From positions 1 to 42,429 of the forward strand of contig JAGHSY010000001.1 of NCBI GenBank assembly GCA_018065615.1: DNA of 42,429 nt. Direction: 5' to 3'. Both the position numbers and the translations under genes were made by a program. This DNA is from Candidatus Colenecus caballi. Its GTDB lineage: Bacteria; Bacteroidota; Bacteroidia; Bacteroidales; Bacteroidaceae. How positions within the stretch are numbered: position 1 is the stretch's first letter; each line of letters starts with the position of its first letter. The notes under the pieces were generated by a model, which did not search any database, was not told where the DNA came from, and worked only from the letters and a program-made list of their open reading frames with translations. Shown one piece after another: positions 1-8,827 of the stretch.

Positions 1-938
1 AAACATATTGAGGGTGACATTACCATCGAAGAAGCAAAAGAGCTGATTGACTCTTATTACAAATCGGCTGATGGCCGAAAGTTTGTTGAGAATGACAGAA
101 CCGAAGAAGCCGACAAGGTGTCGGCCCGTATCACGGAGATTCTGGCGGAGAAGACGTTTTCGTTTACTCCGGCCCAGTTGACTTCCATTCACCGAAGGCT
201 GTTCAATGGTATCTACAAGCTGGCAGGTCGTTTCCGTGACTACAACATCACCAAGAATGAATGGGTGCTGGGTGGCAAGACGGTTTATTATGCAAGTGCC
301 GACACGATTAGTGATACGCTTGACTACGATATGGGACAGGAACGTGAGTTCAGCTATAAGGATATTAATGTGGACGAAGCCATCAGGCACCTTACCCCTT
401 CTGCGCTAACCTGTGGCAGGTGCATGCTTTCTGTGAAGGTAATACCCGCACTACGGCAGTATTCATGATAAAATACCTGCGTACACTGGGCTTCAATGTG
501 GTGAACGATGTGTTTGCCGAGAACTCCTGGTATTTCCGCAATGCTCTTGTTCGTGCCAACTATTGCGACCTGACAAGGGGCATAACTGAAACGACTGTCT
601 ATTTGGAACGATTCTTCCGCAGTATGCTGTTGGGAGAACAACATGATTTGAGAAACAGAATCATGCATGTGGATTGGGGTAAGGTAAAGGAAAATGGCGT
701 TCAAAGTGCAAATACAGCTGAAGAACCGACTCCAAAGTGCAAATATTGCACTTTGGAAGAAGCAGCACTACTCCGTATAGTGCAAAAAAATCCTACCGCA
801 ACGCAGAAAGACATAGCCGCTGAAATAGGAAAATCTGAAAGAACCGTCAAGACGATTACCGTCAACCTGCAGAAGAAAGGTATTCTGCAAAGAGTGAACG
901 GCAAGCGTAATGGTCGCTGGGAAATAACCGACAAATGA
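1..938 (+). pseudogene. Fic-domain protein with C-terminal winged HTH, 5'-truncated by the window edge and frameshifted
   Basis: The reading frame is open from base 1, so the start lies outside the window. Frame 1 runs to about base 399 and encodes the N-terminal part of a Fic domain. The downstream frame (through base 420 to the stop at 936-938) holds the Fic signature HAFCEGNTRT at 423-452. The two halves join naturally (...HLTP-FCANLWQVHAF...) if one base is restored in the C-run near 395-398, so the break is a one-base deletion or a sequencing error. The last ~55 residues look like a winged helix-turn-helix (QKDIAAEIGKSERTVKTI). Fic proteins usually transfer AMP from ATP to a protein hydroxyl, with the motif His as catalytic base. 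Fic-HTH fusions are common in Bacteroidetes and are of uncertain target. If the frameshift is real, the gene is dead, since the motif is separated from the start. Confidence 0.8.
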
Positions 939-942
939 GAAT

Positions 943-974
943 TTGTCCAATTACCGGAATTGATTGTAACTTTG
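943..974 (+). promoter_or_regulatory. Bacteroidetes-type promoter of pnuC-radA
   Basis: A TTG (-33 element, 943-945, within TTTG) is followed after 21 bases by TAACTTTG (967-974), which matches the TAnnTTTG -7 consensus of the Bacteroidetes primary sigma factor. The box ends only 4 bases before the pnuC ATG, so the transcript would have almost no leader. Confidence 0.6.
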
Positions 975-978
975 CAGC

Positions 979-1674
979 ATGGAAAAACAGGAAAGGCCGT
1001 TCTCGCTCCCGCACTTCACATGGTGGGACTGGTTCCTCATATCAGGTTTCATAACCGTCAGCGTCATTGTCAGCGTGCTCAAGGGCAATTTCAGCACACT
1101 GAGTTTCATTGCAGGCACATGCAGCGTGCTGTGCGTCATATTCGGCGTGAAAGGTCATGTCCTGAATTTCCTGTTCGGTTTCCTGGGTTCCTGCATCCAG
1201 GGGTACATGGCGCTGAAAAGCGGTCTGTACGCCAACGCAGCGCTGTTTCTGCTCTATAATGTGCCCATGCAGTTCGTAGGCTGGGCCCAGTGGCGCAAAC
1301 GTCAGCTGGGCGGCACTGAGGAAGGAATCAGAACCCGCTGGATGACATGGCCGCAGCGCATTCTGCTCATAGCGCTCTGCACAGCATCGGTCTGGGGCAT
1401 AAGCCGTCTTCTTCTAAAGACCGATGACCCCCAGCCCGTGTCCGATGCCCTGGCCATGACGGTGGCCGTAGGCGCACAGTTCCTGCTCACATTTGCATTC
1501 ATAGAGCAGTGGTTCATGTGGATTGCGGTCAACGGAGCCCAGATTGTAATGTGGTCCATTGCCGTAACCCGCGGCGTGGAATTCGCACCCATAATGCTTA
1601 TCCAATACGTTTTTTATACTATGAACTCGATATACGGAATTGTCTTCTGGGCCCGTATGTCAAAGAAACAGTGA
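979..1674 (+). CDS. pnuC: PnuC-type nicotinamide riboside (or related vitamin) transporter
   Basis: This 231-residue integral membrane protein has about seven or eight hydrophobic segments. It carries the family signature in the last third (EQWFMWIAVNGAQI), where Trp and Asn residues line the substrate site in characterised PnuC proteins. PnuC-fold proteins take up nicotinamide riboside by facilitated diffusion, and close relatives (PnuT, PnuX) carry thiamine or riboflavin precursors, so the substrate is not certain from sequence. No riboswitch is visible in the ~40 bases upstream. The start is set by the ATG 4 bases after a TAACTTTG box. The stop lies 4 bases before radA, so the two genes are probably co-transcribed. 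Confidence 0.85.
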   Translation: MEKQERPFSLPHFTWWDWFLISGFITVSVIVSVLKGNFSTLSFIAGTCSVLCVIFGVKGHVLNFLFGFLGSCIQGYMALKSGLYANAALFLLYNVPMQFVGWAQWRKRQLGGTEEGIRTRWMTWPQRILLIALCTASVWGISRLLLKTDDPQPVSDALAMTVAVGAQFLLTFAFIEQWFMWIAVNGAQIVMWSIAVTRGVEFAPIMLIQYVFYTMNSIYGIVFWARMSKKQ

Positions 1675-1678
1675 TATC

Positions 1679-3055
1679 ATGGCATCAAGCAAAGAGAAAA
1701 CGGTATTCCTGTGCACTGAATGCGGCGCCGACTTCCCCAAGTGGACCGGCAAATGCCCTTCTTGCGGCGCATGGAACACATTGGTCGAAAAGACCTTCAG
1801 AACGGCCCCTGCGGCCAAGTCCATTAACCTTGCAGGCAAAAGTGACGCCAGCACATCGGTCCCCCTGAAGGACATCAGGACAACCGAGGAACAGCGCATT
1901 GACATGCATGACGGAGAACTGGACCGTGTCCTTGGAGGCGGTCTGGTTCCGGGATCCATGGTCCTTCTGGGCGGCGAACCCGGCATAGGCAAGTCAACGC
2001 TTGTACTGCAGACCGTCATGCAGCTGACCGACAGACGTGTGCTGTATGTGTCAGGCGAGGAAAGCGCACGCCAGATCAGGATGCGTGCGGACCGTCTCAG
2101 CGGGAACGCATCGGACTCACTTCTGATCCTTTGTGAAACGTCACTTGAGAATATCTACGAACAGATTAAGGACTGCAAGCCGGAACTTGTGGTAATTGAC
2201 TCAATACAGACAATAAGCAGCGAATATGTGGAATCGTCACCCGGCAGCATAAGCCAGGTGCGCGAATGTGCCGCATCACTGCTCAAGTTTGCCAAGGAGA
2301 GCGGCACGCCCGTAATCCTTATCGGACACATAACCAAGGAAGGCAGCATTGCCGGACCAAAAATTCTGGAGCACATAGTTGACACCGTCATACAGTTTGA
2401 AGGTGACCAGCACTACATGTACCGCATTCTAAGGCCGATAAAGAACCGCTTTGGCAGCACGGCGGAACTTGGCATCTACGAGATGCTTGAGAACGGCCTG
2501 CGTCAGGTAAGCAATCCCAGCGAACTGCTGCTCACTGACAACCATCAGGGCATGAGCGGAATCTCCATTGCCAGCACCGTTGAAGGCGCACGCACATTCC
2601 TGATTGAGGTCCAGGCGCTGACAAGTTCGGCCGTATACGGTACCCCGCAGCGCAACTCCATAGGCTTTGACACACGCCGCATGAACATGCTGCTGGCCGT
2701 CCTGGAAAAGCGTGTGGGATTCAAGCTGGCCCAGAAGGACGTATTCCTGAACATTGCCGGCGGACTCAAGGTCAATGACCCCGCCATCGACCTGGCCGTA
2801 ATCAGTGCAATACTGTCAAGCAATCTGGACATCAGCATTGATCCCACAGTCTGCATGGCGGGCGAAGTGGGTCTGTCTGGCGAAATACGTCCGGTCAGCC
2901 GCATAGAACAGCGCATATCCGAGGCCCAGAAACTTGGTTTTGAGCGCATTATCATTCCCAGAAACAATGTACACGGCCTTGACACAAAGAAATTCAAGAT
3001 CAGAATTGTAGGAGTTGGCAAGGTCGAGGAGGCATTCAAAGAACTGTTCGCATAA
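1679..3055 (+). CDS. radA: DNA repair protein RadA (Sms)
   Basis: RadA is a RecA-like ATPase that promotes branch migration of recombination intermediates. The 458-residue product has the full architecture: an N-terminal C4 zinc finger (Cys 12, 15, 26, 29), Walker A GEPGIGKST at about 99-107, the RadA-specific KNRFG motif at 255-259, and a C-terminal Lon-protease-like domain. The frame is open further upstream to a possible start at 1640, but that would run back into pnuC. The ATG at 1679 puts the zinc finger at its usual distance from the N-terminus and leaves a 4-base gap after the pnuC stop. The stop codon abuts the next gene's ATG (TAAATG). Confidence 0.95.
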   Translation: MASSKEKTVFLCTECGADFPKWTGKCPSCGAWNTLVEKTFRTAPAAKSINLAGKSDASTSVPLKDIRTTEEQRIDMHDGELDRVLGGGLVPGSMVLLGGEPGIGKSTLVLQTVMQLTDRRVLYVSGEESARQIRMRADRLSGNASDSLLILCETSLENIYEQIKDCKPELVVIDSIQTISSEYVESSPGSISQVRECAASLLKFAKESGTPVILIGHITKEGSIAGPKILEHIVDTVIQFEGDQHYMYRILRPIKNRFGSTAELGIYEMLENGLRQVSNPSELLLTDNHQGMSGISIASTVEGARTFLIEVQALTSSAVYGTPQRNSIGFDTRRMNMLLAVLEKRVGFKLAQKDVFLNIAGGLKVNDPAIDLAVISAILSSNLDISIDPTVCMAGEVGLSGEIRPVSRIEQRISEAQKLGFERIIIPRNNVHGLDTKKFKIRIVGVGKVEEAFKELFA

Positions 3056-4639
3056 ATGATCAAGGAAATCCAGCTCAGGGTTGAGCCCCAGTTTGCATAC
3101 AATGAGCAGGTGCTCAAGGAGACCGTCTCACGCCAGTGCGCTCTTGACATACGCACCATAAACGCCGTACGCACCCTCAAGAAGAGCATTGACGCACGCC
3201 AGCGCACCATTTTCGTGAACCTGACGCTCAGGGTGTTCGTGAACGAATTGCCGCCAAAGGACGAATTTGAAAGCATTGACTACCGTCCCGTTGACGGCAA
3301 GCCCACAGTCGTGGTCGTAGGCGCGGGCCCCGGCGGACTGTTCGCGGCCCTGCATCACATTGAACTGGGCCTGCGCCCCATAGTGCTGGAACGCGGCAAG
3401 AACGTACATGACCGCAAGCTTGACATAGCCGCCATTTCCCGAACCCACAAGGTTGACCCCGAATCGAACTACAGCTTTGGTGAAGGCGGCGCCGGCGCAT
3501 ATTCGGACGGCAAGCTGTACACCCGCAGCAAGAAACGCGGCAGCACAGACCGCATCCTGAACATCTTCTGCCAGCACGGCGCCAGTCCTGCCATCCTGTC
3601 CGATGCACATCCGCACATTGGCACCGACCGTCTGCCGCGTGTCATCGAGAACATAAGGAACACCATTGTCAACTGTGGCGGTGAGGTCCATTTTGAAACG
3701 CTCATGACCGGTTTCGTACTTGATGGCAGCCGCGTCATTGGTGTTGAAGCAACATGCCATGGACAGCAGCAGCGTTTCATAGGGCCGGTCATTCTTGCCA
3801 CTGGCCACAGCGCACGTGACGTTTACCGTTATTTTGCAGACAGCAGGTTCGGAATTGAAGCGAAGGCGCTGGCGGTAGGATGCCGTCTGGAACACCCTTC
3901 GCAGTTCATTGACAGCATACAGTACCACAACCGCAGCGGCCGCGGCAAATATCTGCCCGCAGCGGAATACAGTTTCGTCACACAGGTTGACGGCCGCGGC
4001 GTGTACAGCTTCTGCATGTGCCCCGGCGGATTCGTGGTCCCCGCAGCATCAGGCCCGCAGCAGATTGTAGTGAACGGCATGTCACCGTCAGGCCGCAACT
4101 CAAAGTGGAGCAATTCAGGCATGGTGGTTGAAACGCGCATTGAAGACGTGGCCAAGTCCGATGAAGACATGCGTGACCCGCTTGTCATGATGCGTTTCCA
4201 GGAACAGCTGGAGCGCGACTGCTGGCAGGCCGGCAACATGCGCCAGACCGCACCCGCACAGCGTATGACAGACTTTGTGAACCGCAAGCTGAGTTTTGAC
4301 CTGCCGGTTTCTTCCTATTCGCCGGGACTCATTTCATCACCGCTGCATTTCTGGATGCCGAAATTTGTAACTGACCGTCTCAAGCAGGGATTCCTGCAGT
4401 TCGGAAAGAGCAGCCACGGATTTCTGACATCCGATGCCGTAATGATTGCAGTTGAAACACGCACCTCATCACCCGTCCGCATAGTGCGTGACAGCGAAAC
4501 GCTCCAGCACATCGGACTTCAGGGACTGTTCCCATGCGGTGAAGGCGCAGGCTACGCCGGCGGCATAGTCTCATCGGCCATTGACGGCGAACGCTGTGCG
4601 GAAAGCGCAGCCGCGTATGCCAATTCGCTTGGTCTGTAA
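3056..4639 (+). CDS. COG2509-type FAD-dependent dehydrogenase
   Basis: The 527-residue protein has a Rossmann dinucleotide-binding motif, GAGPGG at about 89-94, preceded by an N-terminal domain of ~80 residues typical of the uncharacterised FAD-dependent dehydrogenase family COG2509. Further family-type segments are the Gly-rich FGEGGAGAYSDGKLYTR stretch and a C-terminal FAD-binding end (GLFPCGEGAGYAGGIVSSA). Its reaction is not established. The start codon follows the radA stop directly, so the gene is almost certainly translated from the pnuC-radA transcript. Nothing in the sequence links it functionally to RadA. Confidence 0.85.
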   Translation: MIKEIQLRVEPQFAYNEQVLKETVSRQCALDIRTINAVRTLKKSIDARQRTIFVNLTLRVFVNELPPKDEFESIDYRPVDGKPTVVVVGAGPGGLFAALHHIELGLRPIVLERGKNVHDRKLDIAAISRTHKVDPESNYSFGEGGAGAYSDGKLYTRSKKRGSTDRILNIFCQHGASPAILSDAHPHIGTDRLPRVIENIRNTIVNCGGEVHFETLMTGFVLDGSRVIGVEATCHGQQQRFIGPVILATGHSARDVYRYFADSRFGIEAKALAVGCRLEHPSQFIDSIQYHNRSGRGKYLPAAEYSFVTQVDGRGVYSFCMCPGGFVVPAASGPQQIVVNGMSPSGRNSKWSNSGMVVETRIEDVAKSDEDMRDPLVMMRFQEQLERDCWQAGNMRQTAPAQRMTDFVNRKLSFDLPVSSYSPGLISSPLHFWMPKFVTDRLKQGFLQFGKSSHGFLTSDAVMIAVETRTSSPVRIVRDSETLQHIGLQGLFPCGEGAGYAGGIVSSAIDGERCAESAAAYANSLGL

Positions 4640-4643
4640 TTGC

Positions 4644-5462
4644 TCAGAAAGTGTAGCCCAAACTTATTTTCAGGCATTTGTCACGCTGGTCATAGTTTGC
4701 ATCGGCCAGTTTTGTGACATTGGACTGGTTGGTCAGGCATGCGTCAAAGGATACAGTTGCAGAAAACTGTCCGAAAAAAATCACTCCTGCTCCAAAATTC
4801 CAGTACAGGTTGAAAATATCAGTCTCCTTTGGGGCATCCGGGTCTGTATTGTCAGTAATTGTCTTTTCACCGTCAACCCATGAAGTCAGCAGAATCTCAT
4901 TTGAAATCTTATTGGTATATTCCAGTTCTCCGGTTCTCTTTCCGTTGTAGTTGCAGGTAGCCCTGTCCTTGCTGTAACGCGCCATGTAGAAATTGAGCAT
5001 CGGACCGGTAAACACGAACACCCCAAGATAGCCGTGGGGACGATATGTATAACGTGCATTGACCGGAATCTGCAGAGAATGGGAGTACAGCACATTGCGG
5101 ACCTTGCATTTCATACCGCCGGCAGCCTTAAGTGTCCTGACTGCATTGTCCACATAATCCCGGTATTCACCCTTCTCCATACCCAACGGATAAGAACTGG
5201 CCAGAAACTGATAGGTCAGCCCCGCCGTGACACTTGGATAATAGCGTCCGTCAGAAAAATCATAGCGCACTGTCGGCCCCACATGGAAGCCGTTCATACC
5301 GCACTTCTGAGAATCACCACCCCCACGTCTGCCTGTGAACACGGTTTCTTTCAGCCAGCTGTGGTCATATCCGGCCTCAACGCCCAAGTTAATGATATTC
5401 TGAGCCATAACAGCACCGCATCCAAACAGGGCGGCTACAGAAAGCAGTATTCTCTTCATCAT
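4644..5462 (-). CDS. Outer-membrane beta-barrel protein (PorT-like family), unknown role
   Basis: The 272-residue product begins with a clear Sec signal peptide (MMKRILLSVAALFGCGAVMAQ). It continues with alternating aromatic/polar strands and ends in a terminal aromatic residue (KISLGYTF), as expected for an outer-membrane barrel inserted by the Bam machinery. It belongs to the broad outer-membrane beta-barrel class common in Bacteroidetes, and no specific function can be assigned. It converges with the COG2509 gene (4-base gap between stops) and is divergent from hom. No good TAnnTTTG box was found upstream. Confidence 0.75.
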   Translation of the reverse strand: MMKRILLSVAALFGCGAVMAQNIINLGVEAGYDHSWLKETVFTGRRGGGDSQKCGMNGFHVGPTVRYDFSDGRYYPSVTAGLTYQFLASSYPLGMEKGEYRDYVDNAVRTLKAAGGMKCKVRNVLYSHSLQIPVNARYTYRPHGYLGVFVFTGPMLNFYMARYSKDRATCNYNGKRTGELEYTNKISNEILLTSWVDGEKTITDNTDPDAPKETDIFNLYWNFGAGVIFFGQFSATVSFDACLTNQSNVTKLADANYDQRDKCLKISLGYTF

Positions 5463-5581
5463 GACAGGTTCAAATTTCCAAAGTCATTGTAAACATAATC
5501 AAATTCTTTCGGATTGACGGCATAATCATTTAAAAACAGATTCTTGGACCGGCAACTAAAGGTTATTTCGGGAACAAAGAT

Positions 5582-5589
5582 TATCTTTG
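5582..5589 (+). promoter_or_regulatory. -7 box of the hom promoter
   Basis: TATCTTTG matches TAnnTTTG and lies 24 bases before the hom ATG. No convincing TTTG was found at the -33 position. Confidence 0.45.
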
Positions 5590-5613
5590 CAACCATAATA
5601 TTTTAAGCATATC

Positions 5614-6903
5614 ATGTTACGCATTGGACTCATTGGAACCGGAACGGTTGGCGGCGGAGTAATCGCCATAATTGAACAGAAGAAAGCCGAATACAGGGAA
5701 AAACTTGGAATAGACCTGGAACTTGCATGCATCTGCGCCAAGACCGATGAAGAAGTGGCCCCCTACAAGGCAAAGGGCTACAAGGTCTCTACTGATGCCG
5801 ATGCCATGATTGCAGACCCCACAATCGACGTCCTGGTTGAACTGGCCGGCGGCTACAACATGCCGCGCAAGTGGATTCTGGCCGCGCTCAATGCAGGAAA
5901 GCACGTAGTAACAGCAAACAAGGCCCTGCTTGCAAAATACGGCCACGAAATATTCCCTCTGGCAGCAGAAAAGGGACTTCATGTCCTGTTTGAAGCCGCA
6001 GTAGGCGGTGGCATACCCATCATACGCAGTCTTCAGGAAGGTCTGGTAGGATCGACCGTAGAAAGCCTTAGCTGCATAATCAACGGCACCTGCAACTATA
6101 TCCTGAGCCGCATGACCCAGGAAGGTCTGGACTTTGACACAGTCCTGAAAGATGCGCAACGTCTTGGCTTTGCCGAAGCTGACCCCACCTTTGACATTGA
6201 AGGAATTGACTCGGCCCACAAGACCGCCCTGCTTGCAAGCCTTTGCAGCGGACACCGCGTTGACTTTGAAAAGATTCACGTTACCGGCATTTCCAAGATA
6301 ACCGCACAGGACATTGCCATTGCAAAGGAACTTGGATGCTCCATCAAACTGTTAGGAATATATAACCGTGAAGGTGACAGGGTCGATGCCCGCGTACACC
6401 CGTGCTTTGTACCCCAGGACCACCTGCTGTCAAGCGTCAACCGCGTACTCAATGCCGTCTACCTCAAGTGTGACAATCTGGGTGAGACCCTGCAGACCGG
6501 TGCAGGTGCAGGCCGCATGCCGACCGCCAGCGCAGTCGTTGCAGACCTTGTCTCTCTGGCACGCTCAATTGACACCGGCAGCCGCGCCGCCCTGCCCATG
6601 GGCTGGTTCAACGTTGAAAACTCTGCAACTCTGGTTCCAATTTCAGAAACCGCAGCCCGATACTATTTCCGCATTACTTCACGTGACGAACGCGGCGTGC
6701 TGGCAAAGATTACCGGCATCCTTGCAGAAAACAACATCTCAATCGAGACCATCATCCAGAAGAACGTCAACGATCCGGGCAAGGTTTCAATAGTTGTAAT
6801 CACTGAAAAGATTCAGGACTGCAAGGCCACCAAGGCAGTCGACGCCATCAACGCCCTGCCGGAAATTGTTGAAAAGAGTCAGGTAATACGTTTCCTGGCA
6901 TAA
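5614..6903 (+). CDS. hom: Homoserine dehydrogenase with C-terminal ACT domain
   Basis: The enzyme reduces aspartate semialdehyde to homoserine, the branch-point step to threonine, methionine and isoleucine. The 429-residue product has an N-terminal NAD(P)-binding Rossmann motif (GLIGTGTVGGG), the conserved HVVTANKALLA segment with the catalytic-region Lys, the substrate-domain sequence EAAVGGGIPIIRSL, and a C-terminal ACT domain (from about residue 350) typical of end-product feedback control. It is monofunctional, with no aspartokinase domain. It is transcribed alone from its own promoter and ends at a strong hairpin, so it is separated here from the other threonine genes. Confidence 0.95.
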   Translation: MLRIGLIGTGTVGGGVIAIIEQKKAEYREKLGIDLELACICAKTDEEVAPYKAKGYKVSTDADAMIADPTIDVLVELAGGYNMPRKWILAALNAGKHVVTANKALLAKYGHEIFPLAAEKGLHVLFEAAVGGGIPIIRSLQEGLVGSTVESLSCIINGTCNYILSRMTQEGLDFDTVLKDAQRLGFAEADPTFDIEGIDSAHKTALLASLCSGHRVDFEKIHVTGISKITAQDIAIAKELGCSIKLLGIYNREGDRVDARVHPCFVPQDHLLSSVNRVLNAVYLKCDNLGETLQTGAGAGRMPTASAVVADLVSLARSIDTGSRAALPMGWFNVENSATLVPISETAARYYFRITSRDERGVLAKITGILAENNISIETIIQKNVNDPGKVSIVVITEKIQDCKATKAVDAINALPEIVEKSQVIRFLA

Positions 6904-6915
6904 TTCCGTAACACC

Positions 6916-6955
6916 AAATGAAAAATCCGGACCATCTGGCCCGGATTTTTCATTT
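6916..6955. terminator. Bidirectional intrinsic terminator between hom and mrp
   Basis: A perfect 15-bp inverted repeat (AAATGAAAAATCCGG, 6916-6930, with its complement at 6941-6955) encloses a 10-base loop. Its A/T-rich outer arms give a U-tract on both strands. The hairpin includes the mrp stop codon (6950-6952) and its last sense codon. Confidence 0.85.
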
Positions 6956-8050
6956 GTGTGTACCTACCGCTGCGGTCGGCGGCAGCTGATGGTTGCGGGC
7001 ATCGGTTGCAATGGCCACAGCCTGAGCCAGTTCCCGGAATGCCTGACCGACTATTGTATCGGGCTCAAGGGCTACGGGAACGCCGTTGTCACCACCTTCA
7101 CAGATGCTCTGCACAATTGGAATCTGCCCCAGCAACGGAACATGCATATCCACAGCAAGACGGGCACAGCCGCCCTTGCCGAACAGATAATATTTGTTTT
7201 GCGGGAGTTCTGCGGGAGTGAACCATGCCATATTCTCAACAAGTCCAAGAACCGGCACGTTAACCTTTTCATTCTTGAACATGTCAATACCCTTGCGCGC
7301 ATCGGCAAGAGCCACCTCCTGAGGTGTGCTGACAACGACAGCACCGGTAATGCCAAGTGTCTGTACCAGAGTCAGATGAATGTCACTTGTTCCAGGAGGC
7401 ATATCGATTACGAAATAATCCAGATCACCCCAGTTGGCATCGGCAATGAGCTGCTTCAGGGCATTGCTGGCCATGGCACCACGCCAAAGTACAGCCTGTT
7501 CGGGATCAACGAAGAATCCTATGGAAAGCAGTTTTATTCCGTATTGTTCAACCGGTACAATCAGGTCACGTCCGTCTATGGTCTCGGCAACGGGACGCGC
7601 ATCCTCGACCTTGAACATCTTGGGCATTGAAGGTCCGAAAATGTCAGCGTCAAGCAGACCTACCTTGTACCCGATACCGGCCAATGCAACTGCCAGGTTG
7701 GCGGCAACAGTTGATTTGCCCACTCCGCCCTTTCCGCTTGCCACGGCAATTATGTTCTTGACGCCCGGAAGCAGTTCGGGGTCTGCAGGACGCGGGGCCT
7801 GACGTGTCTTGACCTTGATGTCAACTTTCACATCCTCTCCGGCCTTAAGCTTTATTGCCGTTTCGGCCGATTTCAGAATGGACTTCATGAACGGGTCTGT
7901 GGGTTTCTCGAATATGAGCGAGAACGAGACACTGCTGCCGTCAATGCGTATGTCATCCTCAAGCATTTCCATTGCAATAATGTCCTTGCCGGTTCCGGGA
8001 TAGCGCACCGTCCCAAGCGCCTCCTTTATAAGATTCGGATATAATGTCAT
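6950..8050 (-). CDS. mrp: Mrp/ApbC-type P-loop ATPase (Fe-S cluster carrier)
   Basis: The 366-residue protein has an N-terminal MIP18/DUF59-like domain (about 1-85). The ATPase domain that follows carries the deviant Walker motif SGKGGVGKST (about 105-114) and the switch motif DADIFGPSMP. Mrp/Nbp35 ATPases bind and deliver [4Fe-4S] clusters. In E. coli ApbC and many homologues a CxxC near the end of the ATPase domain binds the cluster. Here the corresponding stretch reads ENMAWFTPAELPQNKYYLFG, without either Cys. It is the last gene of the ilvE-trmB-mrp operon, with an 8-base gap after trmB, and it ends inside the shared terminator. Confidence 0.92.
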   Translation of the reverse strand: MTLYPNLIKEALGTVRYPGTGKDIIAMEMLEDDIRIDGSSVSFSLIFEKPTDPFMKSILKSAETAIKLKAGEDVKVDIKVKTRQAPRPADPELLPGVKNIIAVASGKGGVGKSTVAANLAVALAGIGYKVGLLDADIFGPSMPKMFKVEDARPVAETIDGRDLIVPVEQYGIKLLSIGFFVDPEQAVLWRGAMASNALKQLIADANWGDLDYFVIDMPPGTSDIHLTLVQTLGITGAVVVSTPQEVALADARKGIDMFKNEKVNVPVLGLVENMAWFTPAELPQNKYYLFGKGGCARLAVDMHVPLLGQIPIVQSICEGGDNGVPVALEPDTIVGQAFRELAQAVAIATDARNHQLPPTAAVGTHK

Positions 8051-8058
8051 AACAGACT

Positions 8059-8817
8059 CTATTTGCTTGTTTTTGAGCCGCTGCGGCTGTAGCGGCCGTA
8101 GCTGCGGTAATCATCCATCTCTATTTCAACATCGGGCTCAGTCAGTTCACCGTCCTGCGGCAGATTGAACACAATGTACTTTATTGTCTTGCCGCGGTCA
8201 AGCCACTGCTGTTCATAATGGGTGCGTATGGACAGTATGTGGCCGGCATCACCGCTGGCATACAGGTCATCGGTCCTGAATTCCACCGGAAGGGCATTGT
8301 GGTCCACATTGGCGCAGGTGTATGTGTACATGAAACCGCTGTCGGTCTTGAGGTGAATCTTGCCGCCCGGCTTGAGAATCTTGCGGTAACGCTCCAGAAA
8401 ATAGGTCGATGTAAGGCGCTTGGTGGCCTTTTTCATCTGCGGATCCGGGAACGTGAGCCATATCTCGCTGACCTCGCCGGGCGCAAAGAAACGCTCAATA
8501 AGTCCGATGTCAATCCTAAGGAAAGCCACGTTCTTCATGCCGGCCTCCAGTGACATCTTTGCACCGGTCCACATGCGTGCGCCCTTAATGTCAATGCCAA
8601 TGAAATTGCGGTCGGGATACAGGCCGGCCAGGCCGACGGTATATTCGCCGTGACCGCATCCCAGTTCAAGAATTATTGGCCCGTCATTATGAAAGAAGGA
8701 GCTGTTCCAGCAGCCCCTCATTTCAAAAGGAATCACTTCCCTGTATGAACAGGCCGGTTCGAAGACATGCGGAAATGCCGCCATATCAGCGAACTTGGCC
8801 AGTTTCCCCTTTCCCAT
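8059..8817 (-). CDS. trmB: tRNA (guanine-N7-)-methyltransferase TrmB
   Basis: TrmB makes m7G46 in the tRNA variable loop using SAM. The product (252 residues) shows the SAM-binding motif [12 protein letters not shown], the acidic motif [10 protein letters not shown], and the signature [16 protein letters not shown] followed by a TYFLERY segment. The frame is open further upstream to 8880, but that would overlap the ilvE 3' end. The ATG at 8817 (MGKGKLAKF), 10 bases after the ilvE stop, matches the usual N-terminus. It is the middle gene of the ilvE-trmB-mrp operon. Confidence 0.93.
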   Translation of the reverse strand: MGKGKLAKFADMAAFPHVFEPACSYREVIPFEMRGCWNSSFFHNDGPIILELGCGHGEYTVGLAGLYPDRNFIGIDIKGARMWTGAKMSLEAGMKNVAFLRIDIGLIERFFAPGEVSEIWLTFPDPQMKKATKRLTSTYFLERYRKILKPGGKIHLKTDSGFMYTYTCANVDHNALPVEFRTDDLYASGDAGHILSIRTHYEQQWLDRGKTIKYIVFNLPQDGELTEPDVEIEMDDYRSYGRYSRSGSKTSK

Positions 8818-8827
8818 AATCTTTTTG

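Noticed and set aside
3128..3928. Long minus-strand open frame inside the COG2509 gene (similar frames at 2545-3276 and 30452-31102)
   Set aside because: The sense-strand gene carries clear family motifs. The antisense frames are shadows of GC-rich coding sequence.
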